Shown piece after piece: positions 45,501-52,533 of a stretch of 64,000 bases of DNA (position 1 is the first letter of the stretch; the number at the start of each line of letters is the position of its first letter). A program made the position numbers and the translations under genes. This stretch comes from an uncultured Bacteroidales bacterium (GTDB lineage Bacteria > Bacteroidota > Bacteroidia > Bacteroidales > Bacteroidaceae), in the NCBI GenBank assembly GCA_902776455.1, contig CACYQI010000004.1, forward strand, positions 1 to 64,000, written 5' to 3'. The notes beneath the pieces were generated by a model. It worked only from the letters and a program-made list of their open reading frames with translations. It searched no databases and had not been told where the DNA came from.

Positions 45501-46039
45501 ATGTAGTAGTATTTGTCTTCTTGTCCGTCGGAAGAGAAGAAGTCCGGGACGCCTTGGATAGTGAAGAGGAAGCGCGAGCCGGTGTCGGAGCTGCCTGCCG
45601 CATTGTCCCAATAGGCGAGGTAGTTGCCGCGTTTGTTCCAGAACTTATGTTCCGAGCCGTGGTCTTTTATCCAGAATCCGTCGCCGTTCTTGCCGATGTC
45701 GAACTTCGTGACGCTCATTGTGGCGGTCTCTGCCACCATTCTGGCGCGGCCGTTAGCCTCGTTGCCCATTAGGCCGATGACGTAGTTCTCGCCTCGTGCT
45801 TTGTTGTAGAAAGCGTAGCCCTCCGTGTCGTTTCCGATGTAGGTCCACAGGCCGTTGTCGCTTGTGTCCTCGGCCGTGTTGCTTAAGGTTAGGTACGTGC
45901 CGTCCAAGTAGTCGGACTTTGTGCTCAGATAGCCGCCGTTGGCTACCTTGATGGTGTACCATCTTGCTCCCGACAGGTCGGCTGCGTTGGCCATGCCTGC
46001 GAGCATAGAGAGAAGGACGATAGTAAGAAATCGTTTCAT
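42572..46039 (-). CDS. GH95 alpha-L-fucosidase with N-terminal binding region and C-terminal module
   Basis: 1155 residues with a signal peptide (MKRFLTIVLLSMLAGMANA). Residues about 20-310 form two ricin/trefoil-like or beta-sandwich repeats (WYTIKVANGGYLST; YYYITFANSSLVLQDMG). The GH95 catalytic part runs from about 333 (LWYDTPAT...ALPMGNGQIGATIRGG) to about 1100. Conserved GH95 motifs are ADINVQMNYWPA, NEWSPEHGPGD (general acid Glu, about 812) and FQIDGNYGCTSG (conserved Asp). GH95 enzymes hydrolyse alpha-1,2-L-fucosyl links in host glycans and mucin. A repeat-derived linker (GLKDLKDPK) precedes the end module IFNLAGQQIAKS...GVLVQKGKKFVIK. The gene is coupled to the small exported protein downstream. 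Confidence 0.9.
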   Translation of the reverse strand: MKRFLTIVLLSMLAGMANAADLSGARWYTIKVANGGYLSTKSDYLDGTYLTLSNTAEDTSDNGLWTYIGNDTEGYAFYNKARGENYVIGLMGNEANGRARMVAETATMSVTKFDIGKNGDGFWIKDHGSEHKFWNKRGNYLAYWDNAAGSSDTGSRFLFTIQGVPDFFSSDGQEDKYYYITFANSSLVLQDMGAARNVTTQSRKYGEESQLWKLVGSETGFQLVNKGSGRYAYYDGSRIKTRQTADDKGFTIELTTNTNYIGKFEVSWNGAASQNLRYLNQWGGTGAGKEIGLWQAADGNNILYPVAEADVQPTEFCVGQKGTRPTDIHDFSLWYDTPATATGVSDTWMEYALPMGNGQIGATIRGGVLCDDIQFNEKTLWSGYNTNGSSVGQGYFQNFGSILVEDKSGTFSAVASDNKAIENYSRYLDIIDGVAGVNFQSADGTTSFQRRYFTSATDHVFVAHYEAIGNEPLALNVSYAPDGQIGAGKVTYKAEDDGTASASFKGKLQIVSYNTGFKVKTDGTTNITATGISVSGATWMDIVMAAATDYDGSKASCVSGQTATELASTVSTRIDDALQKGYTSLLSDHKAAHSALMNRVSLQLGGSSTKTTEDLIKFYNASAQNKQSSDGLFLEALYFQYGRYFTIGANLDTSIHAPSNLQGIWNDRSNTSFWHCDIHADINVQMNYWPADPTNLSEMHLPFLNHILDFGAPGSNSPWYQLARKIRSGSQGWTVAVENNIFGGTSTWSNGSMKTLGAWYCTHLWRYYKYTMDREFLKKALPVMYENALFTKSIATKDSKGLYEITNEWSPEHGPGDVTAFAQQTSYEALDEVMKGHAELGDESPLTASQIAAIQDLYDNFDKGLWTETYNGKPCISEWKNNALSDQGHRHLSHLMCLYPFSQVSAFDQSTEGKRLFQAAYNGQIARNGDVTGWSMGWQTNTYSRCLDGDRARNNLSLALRHSGSYVIEMGNYGGCYYNLFDAHSPFQIDGNYGCTSGIAEMLLQSYDDIVTLLPALPSAWKEGSVTGLKAQGNFTVDETWQDSKATHIAITSGAGQPLRIRYAKLKDVSYTFRLNGECIAPIADGDVYTIPNVKAGDVVTIDFDNTTGLNDAKGLKDLKDPKALIFNLAGQQIAKSTMPRKGVLVQKGKKFVIK
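42666..42705. repeat. 9-bp tandem repeat coding a K-D linker
   Basis: GGGTCTTTAAGGTCCTTAAGG-type units in frame, encoding GLKDLKDPK before the GH95 end module. Confidence 0.7.
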
Positions 46040-46174
46040 GGCTGTTATAGTTGTTAGGTTGTTAAAGGCGTTGTTTCGTTGTATTGCTGTCTTGTTGTGG
46101 CGAAGTCCTGTTATGGAGTTGTTTCGTTAATTCGTTATGACGTTATATCGTTATGACGGTCTTTCATTCTTCTC
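46040..46174. repeat. Short tandem repeats upstream of GH95
   Basis: Irregular 7-10 bp units (GTTGTTAGGTTGTTA; TTCGTTATGACGTTATATCG) fill the spacer between aroB and the GH95 start codon. No -7 box was found here, so GH95 may depend on read-through from aroB or on an atypical promoter. Confidence 0.55.
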
Positions 46175-47332
46175 CTACCCTTCGCGCAGGAAGTCGAGTG
46201 TCTCGAAAATTTCTTCCTTTGAAGCCTGCTGGTTGATGCGTATGTCGCCGATGCCGCCAAGCAGGGTGAAGTTGATGATGTCGGCCTCGTTTTTCTTGTC
46301 GTGCCGCATGAGTTCGTAGAGGCGCTCGTACTGTTTGCAGTCGATGGCAGGCACGCCGTAGTGCTGCCGGATGAACTGTACGGTCTGCCGCATCTTGTCC
46401 TGCGGGAAGCCGCACTTCACTACGCTCAGGTACAGTTCGCAGACGAGGCCCCAAGCTACGGCATAGCCGTGCAGGACGGTCCGCCCTTGCTCCATGGCGA
46501 GACTTTCCAGAGCGTGCCCTGTCGTGTGCCCTAAGTTGAGAGCCTTGCGCAAGCCTTTCTCCGTCGGGTCCTGCTCCACGATGCGTTCCTTCACCTGCAC
46601 GCTCTTCGCCACCAGCGAGCCGAGGAGGCTCCATTGACCATTGACCATTGACCATTGACCATTGACCATTGGGCGTTGGTCGATGTTCCTTTCGGAGAAA
46701 GCTTCGGGAGTGGCCAAATGGTCTGTAGCCGATGTCGGATGCTCAAGGGCAGTCAGGTCGAAGCGGAGCAGTTCTGCCCAGCTCTCTTCGTCGCTGATGA
46801 GGCCGTGCTTGAGCATTTCGGCAAAGCCGGAGAGGAGGTTGCTGTGGTCGAGCGTATGCAGGAACTCGGTGGAGAGGATAACGGTCTGTGCGCAGTTGAA
46901 CACGCCTATCTCGTTCTTCAGCCCACCGAAGTTGATGCCCGTCTTGCCGCCTACGCTTGCGTCCACCTGGCTGAGCAGCGTGGTTGGGATGTTGATGAAG
47001 GCGATGCCTCGCTTGAAGGTGCTGGCGGCGAAACCGCCCAGATCCGTCACCATGCCGCCCCCCAGGTTCACCAGGAGCGAGTGGCGAGTGGCACCTCCCC
47101 GTTGAAGGGCCGTCCATACGGCAGACAGCGAGTCGAGCGTCTTGTTGTCGTCCGTCTCGCCAATGGTAATCATTTGCGCCCCTTCGAACTGAGGCATCTG
47201 GCTGACCAGCGGCCAGCAGAGACGAAGCGTCGTCGTGTCGGTAAGCACAAAGAGCCGGTCGTGCGGGCATTGGGCAATGGCGTCCGCCGTGTCACAACGC
47301 AAGTCTTGGCTTATGATAATCTTGTTTTCCAT
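46175..47332 (-). CDS. aroB: 3-dehydroquinate synthase
   Basis: Second step of the shikimate pathway: DAHP to 3-dehydroquinate with NAD and a divalent metal, in the cytoplasm. Start ATG 47332 (MENKIIISQ) lies just downstream of the -7 box; an ATG at 47356 lies upstream of it and is rejected. 385 residues. Motifs: NLGGGMVTDLGGFAAS (NAD binding), DASVGGKTGIN, the metal/substrate residues in FAEMLKHGL, NLGHTTGHALE, and HGYAVAWG. An insert reading RPMVNGQWSMVNGQWSLLG (about residues 221-239), between SERNIDQ and SLVAKSV, is encoded by six 7-bp tandem units and is not part of the family. 42 bases keep the frame; loss or gain of one unit would break it. Confidence 0.95.
   Translation of the reverse strand: MENKIIISQDLRCDTADAIAQCPHDRLFVLTDTTTLRLCWPLVSQMPQFEGAQMITIGETDDNKTLDSLSAVWTALQRGGATRHSLLVNLGGGMVTDLGGFAASTFKRGIAFINIPTTLLSQVDASVGGKTGINFGGLKNEIGVFNCAQTVILSTEFLHTLDHSNLLSGFAEMLKHGLISDEESWAELLRFDLTALEHPTSATDHLATPEAFSERNIDQRPMVNGQWSMVNGQWSLLGSLVAKSVQVKERIVEQDPTEKGLRKALNLGHTTGHALESLAMEQGRTVLHGYAVAWGLVCELYLSVVKCGFPQDKMRQTVQFIRQHYGVPAIDCKQYERLYELMRHDKKNEADIINFTLLGGIGDIRINQQASKEEIFETLDFLREG
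46631..46672. repeat. Six 7-bp tandem units inside aroB
   Basis: CCATTGA repeated six times (last unit CCATTGG), 42 bp in total, giving a 7-residue peptide period MVNGQWS on the coding strand. Confidence 0.95.
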
Positions 47333-47343
47333 TTTTTTCAATG

Positions 47344-47351
47344 CAAAGATA
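47344..47351 (-). promoter_or_regulatory. -7 box of aroB
   Basis: TATCTTTG, 12 bases from the aroB start codon, implying a very short leader. No clear -33 element. Confidence 0.6.
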
Positions 47352-47431
47352 CACATTATATATTATTATTTAGCGAAAACAAGAGAGTGAAAACTGAAAA
47401 ATAAGAAAAAGTGAAAAAAGTGGGGCAAAAG

Positions 47432-47463
47432 TTTGGCCATTCCGCGAAAAAGCCGTACCTTTG
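47432..47463 (+). promoter_or_regulatory. Promoter of tRNA-Met
   Basis: TTTG (47432-47435), 20-bp spacer, TACCTTTG (47456-47463). Transcription would start about 35-40 bases before the tRNA. Confidence 0.8.
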
Positions 47464-47505
47464 CATCCGCAAATAGCAAAGGCGAGGTTTCTCAGCCTTT
47501 GGGAT

Positions 47506-47579
47506 GGCGGGATAGCTCAGCTGGTTAGAGCGTCGGATTCATAATCCGGAGGTCGTGGGATCGTGACCCACTCCCGCTA
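47506..47579 (+). tRNA. tRNA-Met (anticodon CAT)
   Basis: Cloverleaf by eye: acceptor GGCGGGA / TCCCGCT with a G-T first pair, D arm GCTCAGCTGGTTAGAGC, anticodon arm TCGGA-TTCATAA-TCCGG, T arm GTGGG-ATCGTGA-CCCAC, discriminator A. CCA is not encoded. The anticodon stem lacks the GGG/CCC of initiator tRNA, so it is elongator Met (or a CAT-reading Ile2 with lysidine, which cannot be excluded). The T-loop begins AT and has T at position 58 in place of the usual T54/A58. Confidence 0.92.
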
Positions 47580-47581
47580 CA

Positions 47582-47619
47582 ACAAAGGGGACGTGTCGAA
47601 AGAGACATGTCCCCTTTGT
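47582..47619 (+). terminator. Terminator of tRNA-Met
   Basis: ACAAAGGGGACGTGTC pairs with GACATGTCCCCTTTGT across a 6-base loop with one non-Watson-Crick pair. Confidence 0.8.
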
Positions 47620-47629
47620 CAATACTTTT

Positions 47630-48320
47630 CGCACCGCGCCGCGTTCTGGCGGCCTTTACACCCGTTTCCAGTACTTTGTGCCACCCGAGCCAAAAGAAAG
47701 GCTTATTTTTAATCGCTATTGATAATCAGCGGCTTACAAAGCCGTGTTTTCGCGCTCGAAGTAATGAAAGTACTATTGAACTGCTCGGTATAGACAAATT
47801 CTGCATAGTTTTCCCCGAAATTTGGCATGAAGAGTCGGCTGATTCTACATGGAGCAAAAGTCAACACAACGTGGAGAGTTGGCCAACACTCCACGTAGTA
47901 TTTGAAAATGTCTTGTGCAGCTTCGGCAATTCCTTCACGTCGAGTGTCAAAATGCTGTCGTGTTTTTTCGGGAAGTTCTGCAGTCGTGTAGGGCACAACC
48001 TCCCATTCCCCTCCCCTCCAAGGGGAGGGGTTAGGGGTGGGGTCTCTCACACAGAAAACAGAACGGTCGCCTTCGGCGAAGTGAAGAGTGAAGAGTGAAG
48101 AGTGAAAAATCAAAGTTACTATGCTCCGCAGCAGAAGCCCCTCCCCCTTGGGGGAGGATGGGAGGGGGCTTTTCCTTTTAGGGGAGGATTTAGGAGAGGC
48201 TTCCCCTCCCCTCAAAAGCGAGGGGAATGGCGCTGAGAACAAGTTGGCATACAAAAGCCCCCTTCCCCTGCTTTCGGAGGGGAGGGGAGCCAAGGGAATC
48301 TTCGTTTACGTCCTGTTGCT
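47630..48320. repeat. Gene-free repeat region
   Basis: 47630-47960 is a partial, diverged copy of the long dispersed repeat (CGCGTTCTGGCGGC, TTGATAATCAGCGGCTTACAAAG, a palindromic pair of 22-bp-family cores at 47868-47896). 48003-48050 and 48133-48300 are GC-rich palindromic repeats (CCCCTCCAAGGGGAGGGG). A heptamer run GTGAAGA lies at 48078-48106. Open frames across it are compositional. Confidence 0.65.
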
Positions 48321-48360
48321 TTCGTCCTGACTTCCGCAATATACTATATATAATGTATAT

Positions 48361-49008
48361 TCAGAAGCAGCATCCAAAGTGTACTCCGCATTCGCGTACA
48401 CCGGGATATTTGCTCGAGTCGCGGAAGTCGCGCGAGTAGCTGACGCCCATGAAGTAGCGGTTGAGATAGAAGCGTATGCCTGCCTGCCACGCGACTTGGA
48501 AGCTACTCCAGTCGCCGTCGCAAAGGAGATTGGTGCTCTTTGCGCCGGTATGCTCGCGTGCCATGGCGACGGCTCGGACAGAAGCTCCGGCGAAGGGAGC
48601 TATGGCAAAGTCCTTCTCCCGCCAGGGGTAAAACTTGTAGAGTACGTTTATGGGAACACGGAAAGTAAGGACACGGGCTTTCATCTTGCTCGTCTCCCAC
48701 GAGAACTTGATGCTTGCTCCGACCTCGACAAAATAGGGTTTCTCCTCCACGACCTGTATGGCACGACCGTAGCCAAGCAGGAACTCGTTGAACTTGATGC
48801 GGCTGTCGGCGTTCACCTTATATCGCGAGGGAGAGTACTGCAAGTAGAGAGCGTTCTTGTACTCCTTGTGCTGTGGCTTGGGAGCCTCTTCCTCTTCGGG
48901 ATCGAGAGTCCACTCTTCTACGTCGTAGCTATCGTCGAATTGCGCCCAGGCATTGAGGCTCAGGCACAAAATGGCAAGCAAGGCCATTATCTTGCGGGTG
49001 GGTCTCAT
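48361..49008 (-). CDS. Outer-membrane beta-barrel protein
   Basis: The start at 49008 gives MRPTRKIMALLAILCLSLNAWAQ, a good signal peptide. 215 residues. After an acidic segment (DDSYDVEEWTLDPEEEEAP), alternating amphipathic strands predominate (ALYLQYSPSRYKV, FLLGYGRAIQV, FVEVGASIKF, FRVPINVLYKF, FAIAPFAGASV, WQAGIRFYLNRYFMGVSY), typical of the OmpA-like/porin-family barrels of Bacteroidetes. A small membrane-protein gene lies 37 bases upstream, so the pair is likely an operon. The specific role is unknown. Confidence 0.78.
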   Translation of the reverse strand: MRPTRKIMALLAILCLSLNAWAQFDDSYDVEEWTLDPEEEEAPKPQHKEYKNALYLQYSPSRYKVNADSRIKFNEFLLGYGRAIQVVEEKPYFVEVGASIKFSWETSKMKARVLTFRVPINVLYKFYPWREKDFAIAPFAGASVRAVAMAREHTGAKSTNLLCDGDWSSFQVAWQAGIRFYLNRYFMGVSYSRDFRDSSKYPGVRECGVHFGCCF

Positions 49009-49045
49009 GGCTTCTCCTTTAGGGTGAGAGGTGAAGGCGGCTGCG

Positions 49046-49207
49046 TCAAGAGCGCTTCGTGACGTAGATGTGGGCCACGATGCCAGCGATGATGAGCACC
49101 AGAGCGCCAATGTTGTAGAAGTTGTAGTCCACCAGGTCGGCAAAATAGCTTACGATGAGCAACAGTGCGCCGAGCACGATGAGGATGATACCGATGTTCT
49201 GTTTCAT
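49046..49207 (-). CDS. Small two-helix membrane protein
   Basis: 53 residues (MKQNIGIILIVLGALLLIVS... ending HIYVTKRS). Two hydrophobic helices (about 4-21 and 33-48) are separated by a short polar turn FADLVDYNFYN, ending in a basic tail. The pattern is typical of a small inner-membrane protein found in many Bacteroidetes, function unknown. It lies 37 bases upstream of the beta-barrel gene and just downstream of a -7 box. Confidence 0.75.
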   Translation of the reverse strand: MKQNIGIILIVLGALLLIVSYFADLVDYNFYNIGALVLIIAGIVAHIYVTKRS

Positions 49208-49253
49208 AGTAGTTATGTAGTTTGTTTATGTTTGATATTACGCGTTTGCTCTG

Positions 49254-49261
49254 CAAAGATA
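49254..49261 (-). promoter_or_regulatory. -7 box of the small membrane protein / beta-barrel operon
   Basis: TATCTTTG, 47 bases upstream of the 53-codon gene. Confidence 0.6.
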
Positions 49262-49335
49262 CAAAAAAGTTGAGAAATAAGGCTAAGAGTGAAGGAAAAA
49301 ACATCATTCGCCTTCGACTTTTTCACTTTTTGCTC

Positions 49336-49755
49336 TCAGAACTGCCACCATTTCTTCTTCGGTTTCTGCACATCGAGGGCCATGCGTTCCGTCAGCACCT
49401 GCTCGTAGGTCTTCCGCTCCGTTATCATCTGATAGATAGTGCCCCAATCAGGCAGCCCCCCTATGTTGCGGTCGTCAATCCAAATGTCTGCCTTGAGCTT
49501 GCGGCTGAAGCTCTGGTTCTTGCTCAAGTCCTCCTCCGGGAAGTCCTTGTTGACTGCATAGAACTCCACGCCTCGCTGCCTGCACCACTCCACAGCGTCG
49601 TCGAGCAGTTTCCCTTCGCGCACACTCCAGAGGATTAGCTTGTGGCGGTCCGCAATGAGCATCTTCAGCGTCTGGGTGGCAAAAGGAAGTTCCTTGCCTA
49701 TCTCGGGGTAACGGTGTTCGACGATTGTCCCGTCGAAATCTACGGCTATAGTCAT
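49336..49755 (-). CDS. HAD-superfamily phosphatase-like protein
   Basis: 139 residues, cytoplasmic. Motif I is AVDFDGTIVEH (nucleophile Asp6, acid Asp8); motif II is in ILWSVREG; motif III/IV is in KADIWIDDRNIGG. The size and lack of a large cap match the small 'BT0820-like' Bacteroidetes group. Its substrate is not predictable. It has its own -7 box; no coupling to neighbours. Confidence 0.82.
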   Translation of the reverse strand: MTIAVDFDGTIVEHRYPEIGKELPFATQTLKMLIADRHKLILWSVREGKLLDDAVEWCRQRGVEFYAVNKDFPEEDLSKNQSFSRKLKADIWIDDRNIGGLPDWGTIYQMITERKTYEQVLTERMALDVQKPKKKWWQF

Positions 49756-49783
49756 AATTGTCTGCTTCTATGTGTTTCTGCTG

Positions 49784-49791
49784 CAAAGGTA
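49784..49791 (-). promoter_or_regulatory. -7 box of the HAD protein gene
   Basis: TACCTTTG, 29 bases upstream of the start codon. Confidence 0.65.
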
Positions 49792-49927
49792 CGAAATTTA
49801 ATTCATAAATCCACGTTCATCGACCATAATTAACTAAATCTTTGCCCTCAAGCGGCAAAAAGTATCGAAAAATGTCGTTTAGGGAAGATTTTTTTGCCCC
49901 GAACTCTTTATTCTTGTTTTTATTTCT

Positions 49928-49935
49928 TACCTTTG
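49928..49935 (+). promoter_or_regulatory. -7 box of the OPX lipoprotein gene
   Basis: TACCTTTG, 19 bases before the start codon at 49954; rules out the upstream in-frame ATG at 49894. Confidence 0.6.
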
Positions 49936-49953
49936 CGCATCAAAACAAAGAAA

Positions 49954-50775
49954 ATGTCAATGAAAAAGTCCACATCCCTTCTGCTTGCGTTGATGGCAAT
50001 GCTGTTGATGTCGAGTTGTGTGTCAACAAAGAAGATTGTTTATTTCCAAGGCTCTGACGAAGTGTTCAGACAAGGCCAGCAGATTCTGCAGCAATACGAG
50101 ATGCGTCTGAAGCCTGCCGACCAGGTTCTCATCAAAGTCACCTGCAGCGAGCCTGAGCTGCTCACTATCTTTGCTCAGGACGTAATGATGGGTACGGCCG
50201 GCAACACCAATGCCTCGAGCCTCAGTAGCTCAGGTTCGATGACCAATGCCTACGGCTACACCGTGAGCAACGAAGGCTTTGTGACGCTCCCGGCCGTAGG
50301 ACGCGTGAATGTGGCAGGCTGCACTACCGACGAAGCCGCCAAGCGCATCGAGAAGAGCATCGTAGATGCAAACCTCATCAAAGACCCCGAAGTGACCGTC
50401 CGCCTGCTGAATGCCCGCGTGGCCGTGCTGGGTGCCGTGAAGGCTCCTCAAGTAGTGAACCTCACCAGCGAGCGCAACACCATCCTTGACGTCCTCTCTC
50501 GTTGCGGCGATGTAGGCGACACCGGACTGCGAAAGAAGATTTCGCTCTACCGCGAAGAGAACGGAGAGCGCAAGAAGTACAACATCGACCTGACCGACTG
50601 CGAAGTGTTCCAGAATCCGGCTTACTACGTGCAGCAGAACGACATGATATATGTAGAGCCTAACAAGAGCCAGAGCATCAAGAGCAGCGCCTTCTATACA
50701 TTCCTCGGCGCAGGCTCCAGCATCATCGGAGTCATCTCGGCTGTCGTGTCGATTGTGGTGCTCGTGACGAGATAA
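49954..50775 (+). CDS. Polysaccharide-export (OPX/Wza-type) lipoprotein
   Basis: 273 residues from ATG 49954; ATG 49960 is an equal alternative. Signal peptide with lipobox (LLALMAMLLMSSC). A Poly_export-like domain (LKPADQVLIKVTCSEPELLTIF...YTVSNEGFVTLPAVGRVNVAG) is followed by a SLBB-like segment (VAVLGAVKAPQVVNLTSERNTILDVLSRCGDVGDTG) and a C-terminal hydrophobic segment (GVISAVVSIVVLVTR). OPX proteins form the outer-membrane pore for capsule or exopolysaccharide and work with a Wzc-type chain-length kinase. No such partner or glycosyltransferase is near, so this is an orphan copy or serves a distant locus. Confidence 0.87.
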   Translation: MSMKKSTSLLLALMAMLLMSSCVSTKKIVYFQGSDEVFRQGQQILQQYEMRLKPADQVLIKVTCSEPELLTIFAQDVMMGTAGNTNASSLSSSGSMTNAYGYTVSNEGFVTLPAVGRVNVAGCTTDEAAKRIEKSIVDANLIKDPEVTVRLLNARVAVLGAVKAPQVVNLTSERNTILDVLSRCGDVGDTGLRKKISLYREENGERKKYNIDLTDCEVFQNPAYYVQQNDMIYVEPNKSQSIKSSAFYTFLGAGSSIIGVISAVVSIVVLVTR

Positions 50776-50780
50776 ACGAC

Positions 50781-51335
50781 TCAGTGCAAGACGATGTTGC
50801 CCCATTCGTTAGGGGTGACAGCGGCTAAGTCGAAGCCGTCGATCCAAAGGCCTGCGGAAACACTCCGCAGGCCTTTTCTGTTCAGATAGCGCGAGGGAAC
50901 GGCCTTGACGATGAGGCACTTGCGGAAGTGCTCTACGTTGGCGGGGAGAGAAAAGGCTGCCTTCCATTTGTCGGAGGACAGCTCTACGGGGATGCAACGC
51001 GCGGTGTCGTTGCAGAGAGAGTCGGAAGAGAGGAGGATGTTGCTACGGTTGTCGGCCTCGGCAATGAAGAGGGCGTTGCTCATGGAGCGTGCCGCTGTGC
51101 CCACCATGTAACCGATTGTCCATACCGGCTCGCTGTCGGAGAGGGACTTGGAGCGAATGTCCTTGACGGTATAGGGACGTTCCGCCGTCCCTTCCCCCGT
51201 GCCGACTATGTTGTCGGCCCGTGCTTCAGCATCCTCAGCGCCATGCACTTCGGGGTCAACGGCGAGGTCAACCTTCTGACAACCCACTAAGAGCAGGCAG
51301 AACACGGCCAGACTATTCCTCTTCAGTGAAAGCAT
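50781..51335 (-). CDS. Lipoprotein with DUF6359-like OB-fold domain
   Basis: 184 residues from ATG 51335 (MLSLKRNSLAVFCLLLVGCQ), a lipoprotein signal with LLVGC. The mature part has GTGEGTAERPYTVKDI followed by VWTIGYMVGTA, the pattern of the small OB-fold domain called DUF6359 in Bacteroidetes, and ends in WIDGFDLAAVTP. It overlaps the upstream small gene by 23 bases. Surface-exposed or periplasmic lipoprotein; function unknown. Confidence 0.7.
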   Translation of the reverse strand: MLSLKRNSLAVFCLLLVGCQKVDLAVDPEVHGAEDAEARADNIVGTGEGTAERPYTVKDIRSKSLSDSEPVWTIGYMVGTAARSMSNALFIAEADNRSNILLSSDSLCNDTARCIPVELSSDKWKAAFSLPANVEHFRKCLIVKAVPSRYLNRKGLRSVSAGLWIDGFDLAAVTPNEWGNIVLH

Positions 51336-51447
51336 CCAGCACCTTTTTGCACATCCGTGGCAGGTTGTACCTATAGTAGAAAGTGTCTCCCCAAAGCAGC
51401 ACATAGACGAGGCCAACGAAGATGCCCCAGGCGATTAGTATTGTCAT
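51313..51447 (-). CDS. Small single-helix membrane protein
   Basis: 44 residues (MTILIAWGIFVGLVYVLLWG...VLDAFTEEE). One transmembrane helix (about 3-19) followed by FYYRYNLPRMCKKVLDAFTEEE. It starts 20 bases from a -7 box, and its end overlaps the start of the lipoprotein gene, so both are on one transcript. It could also be only a leader for translation of the lipoprotein. Confidence 0.6.
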   Translation of the reverse strand: MTILIAWGIFVGLVYVLLWGDTFYYRYNLPRMCKKVLDAFTEEE

Positions 51448-51466
51448 AACGCATTCTTTTCAAGTA

Positions 51467-51474
51467 CAAAGGTA
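51467..51474 (-). promoter_or_regulatory. -7 box of the small membrane protein / lipoprotein pair
   Basis: TACCTTTG, with a TTG-like element 19 bp upstream (51494-51496). Divergent from the promoter at 51527-51557. Confidence 0.6.
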
Positions 51475-51526
51475 CGACTTTTTACGGATTTGCAAGCATC
51501 TTCTGCAAACTTTTTTGCCGTCTCTC

Positions 51527-51557
51527 TTGCTTCGTATGCAAAAATGCGCTATCTTTG
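51527..51557 (+). promoter_or_regulatory. Promoter of the fimbrial-anchor lipoprotein gene
   Basis: TTG (51527-51529), 20-bp spacer, TATCTTTG (51550-51557). Confidence 0.75.
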
Positions 51558-51584
51558 TAGCATCAATATCAAAAAAAGAATAAT

Positions 51585-52529
51585 ATGTCATACTGTAAGT
51601 CTTGTACCAGAGGGCTATGTTTGCTCCTCTTTCCCTGCCTTGTGTCGGTGTTTTCATCCTGTCAGTCAGCGCCGGAAGAAGCAGCCGACCCTGACAATCT
51701 TTGCACGATTAATTTCTCAGTAAACAACTACGAGCAGGTCAGCTTCGACGACGTCTCGGCCTCATCCTCTGCTTCTGGAGCAACAAGGGCTGTAGCTACA
51801 GACCACCCTTCCACGTTGGCGCATCTCATTGTCGCTGTTTTTGATGCGGAGTCGGGAAAGCAAGCTTGCCAGCCTATTCAGCATGACTATAAAGATTATG
51901 AAAGGAATTACAATGCCTACCCGAAGTTCTCCGTGACACTTCCCTACGGCCGTTATCGTTTGCTCGTACTGGGCTACAATGGTTCACGCCAATGTAATAT
52001 CGCCTCTGTTACTCGTATTTCATGGGAAGGCGACTATGTGCCCAACACGTTTTACTACTGTGAGGAGTTCACGCTCGACCAGAACACCAGCCTTGAACAA
52101 ACACTTACGCTCAAGCATGCCGTGGCTGCATTCTGCGTTGAGGCTGAGGATGCCATCCCCTCAGAAATGAAGAAGATGCGTTTCAGTAGTACGGCAGGTG
52201 GTACAGCGCTGAATGCCAAGACTGGGTTCGCTACACAAAATACAGGCAGGACATCAGATATTAGTGTTCCTGAAGATAGTATTGGTAAGAGCAACGTTAT
52301 GTTCACGGCATATCTCTTCCTGCCCGAAGAGCAAATCAACTGCAATTATAACGTCCAGGCTCTCGGTAAGAACGATGCCGTTCTTTATGGGAAGACCTTC
52401 AGCGACGTGCCTCTCCGCATCGATTATCTTACTTCGTGGAAGGGCACTTTCTTCGAGACTTCGGAGGACGTTGGCTTCAGTTTGTACTGGGACACCCAGT
52501 GGGCCGACACGATATCCATAGGGCAATAA
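51585..52529 (+). CDS. FimB/Mfa2-type fimbrial anchor lipoprotein
   Basis: 314 residues. A lipoprotein signal (LLLFPCLVSVFSSC) precedes a two-domain beta-sandwich with the family pattern: LAHLIVAVFDAESGKQ, YGRYRLLVLGYNG, LTLKHAVAAFCVEAEDAIP, MFTAYLFLPEEQ and the C-terminal strand VGFSLYWDTQWADTI. FimB/Mfa2 proteins anchor and terminate the Bacteroidales type V pilus. No major fimbrillin or tip gene accompanies it, so it may be an orphan anchor or a relative with another role. Confidence 0.78.
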   Translation: MSYCKSCTRGLCLLLFPCLVSVFSSCQSAPEEAADPDNLCTINFSVNNYEQVSFDDVSASSSASGATRAVATDHPSTLAHLIVAVFDAESGKQACQPIQHDYKDYERNYNAYPKFSVTLPYGRYRLLVLGYNGSRQCNIASVTRISWEGDYVPNTFYYCEEFTLDQNTSLEQTLTLKHAVAAFCVEAEDAIPSEMKKMRFSSTAGGTALNAKTGFATQNTGRTSDISVPEDSIGKSNVMFTAYLFLPEEQINCNYNVQALGKNDAVLYGKTFSDVPLRIDYLTSWKGTFFETSEDVGFSLYWDTQWADTISIGQ

Positions 52530-52533
52530 AAAA

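Noticed and set aside
47344..47356. Upstream ATG (47356) as the aroB start
   Set aside because: It lies upstream of the -7 box, so it would not be transcribed; the ATG at 47332 gives the expected N-terminus.
47607..48293. Overlapping open frames after the tRNA gene
   Set aside because: Built entirely from the dispersed repeat and GC-rich palindromes.
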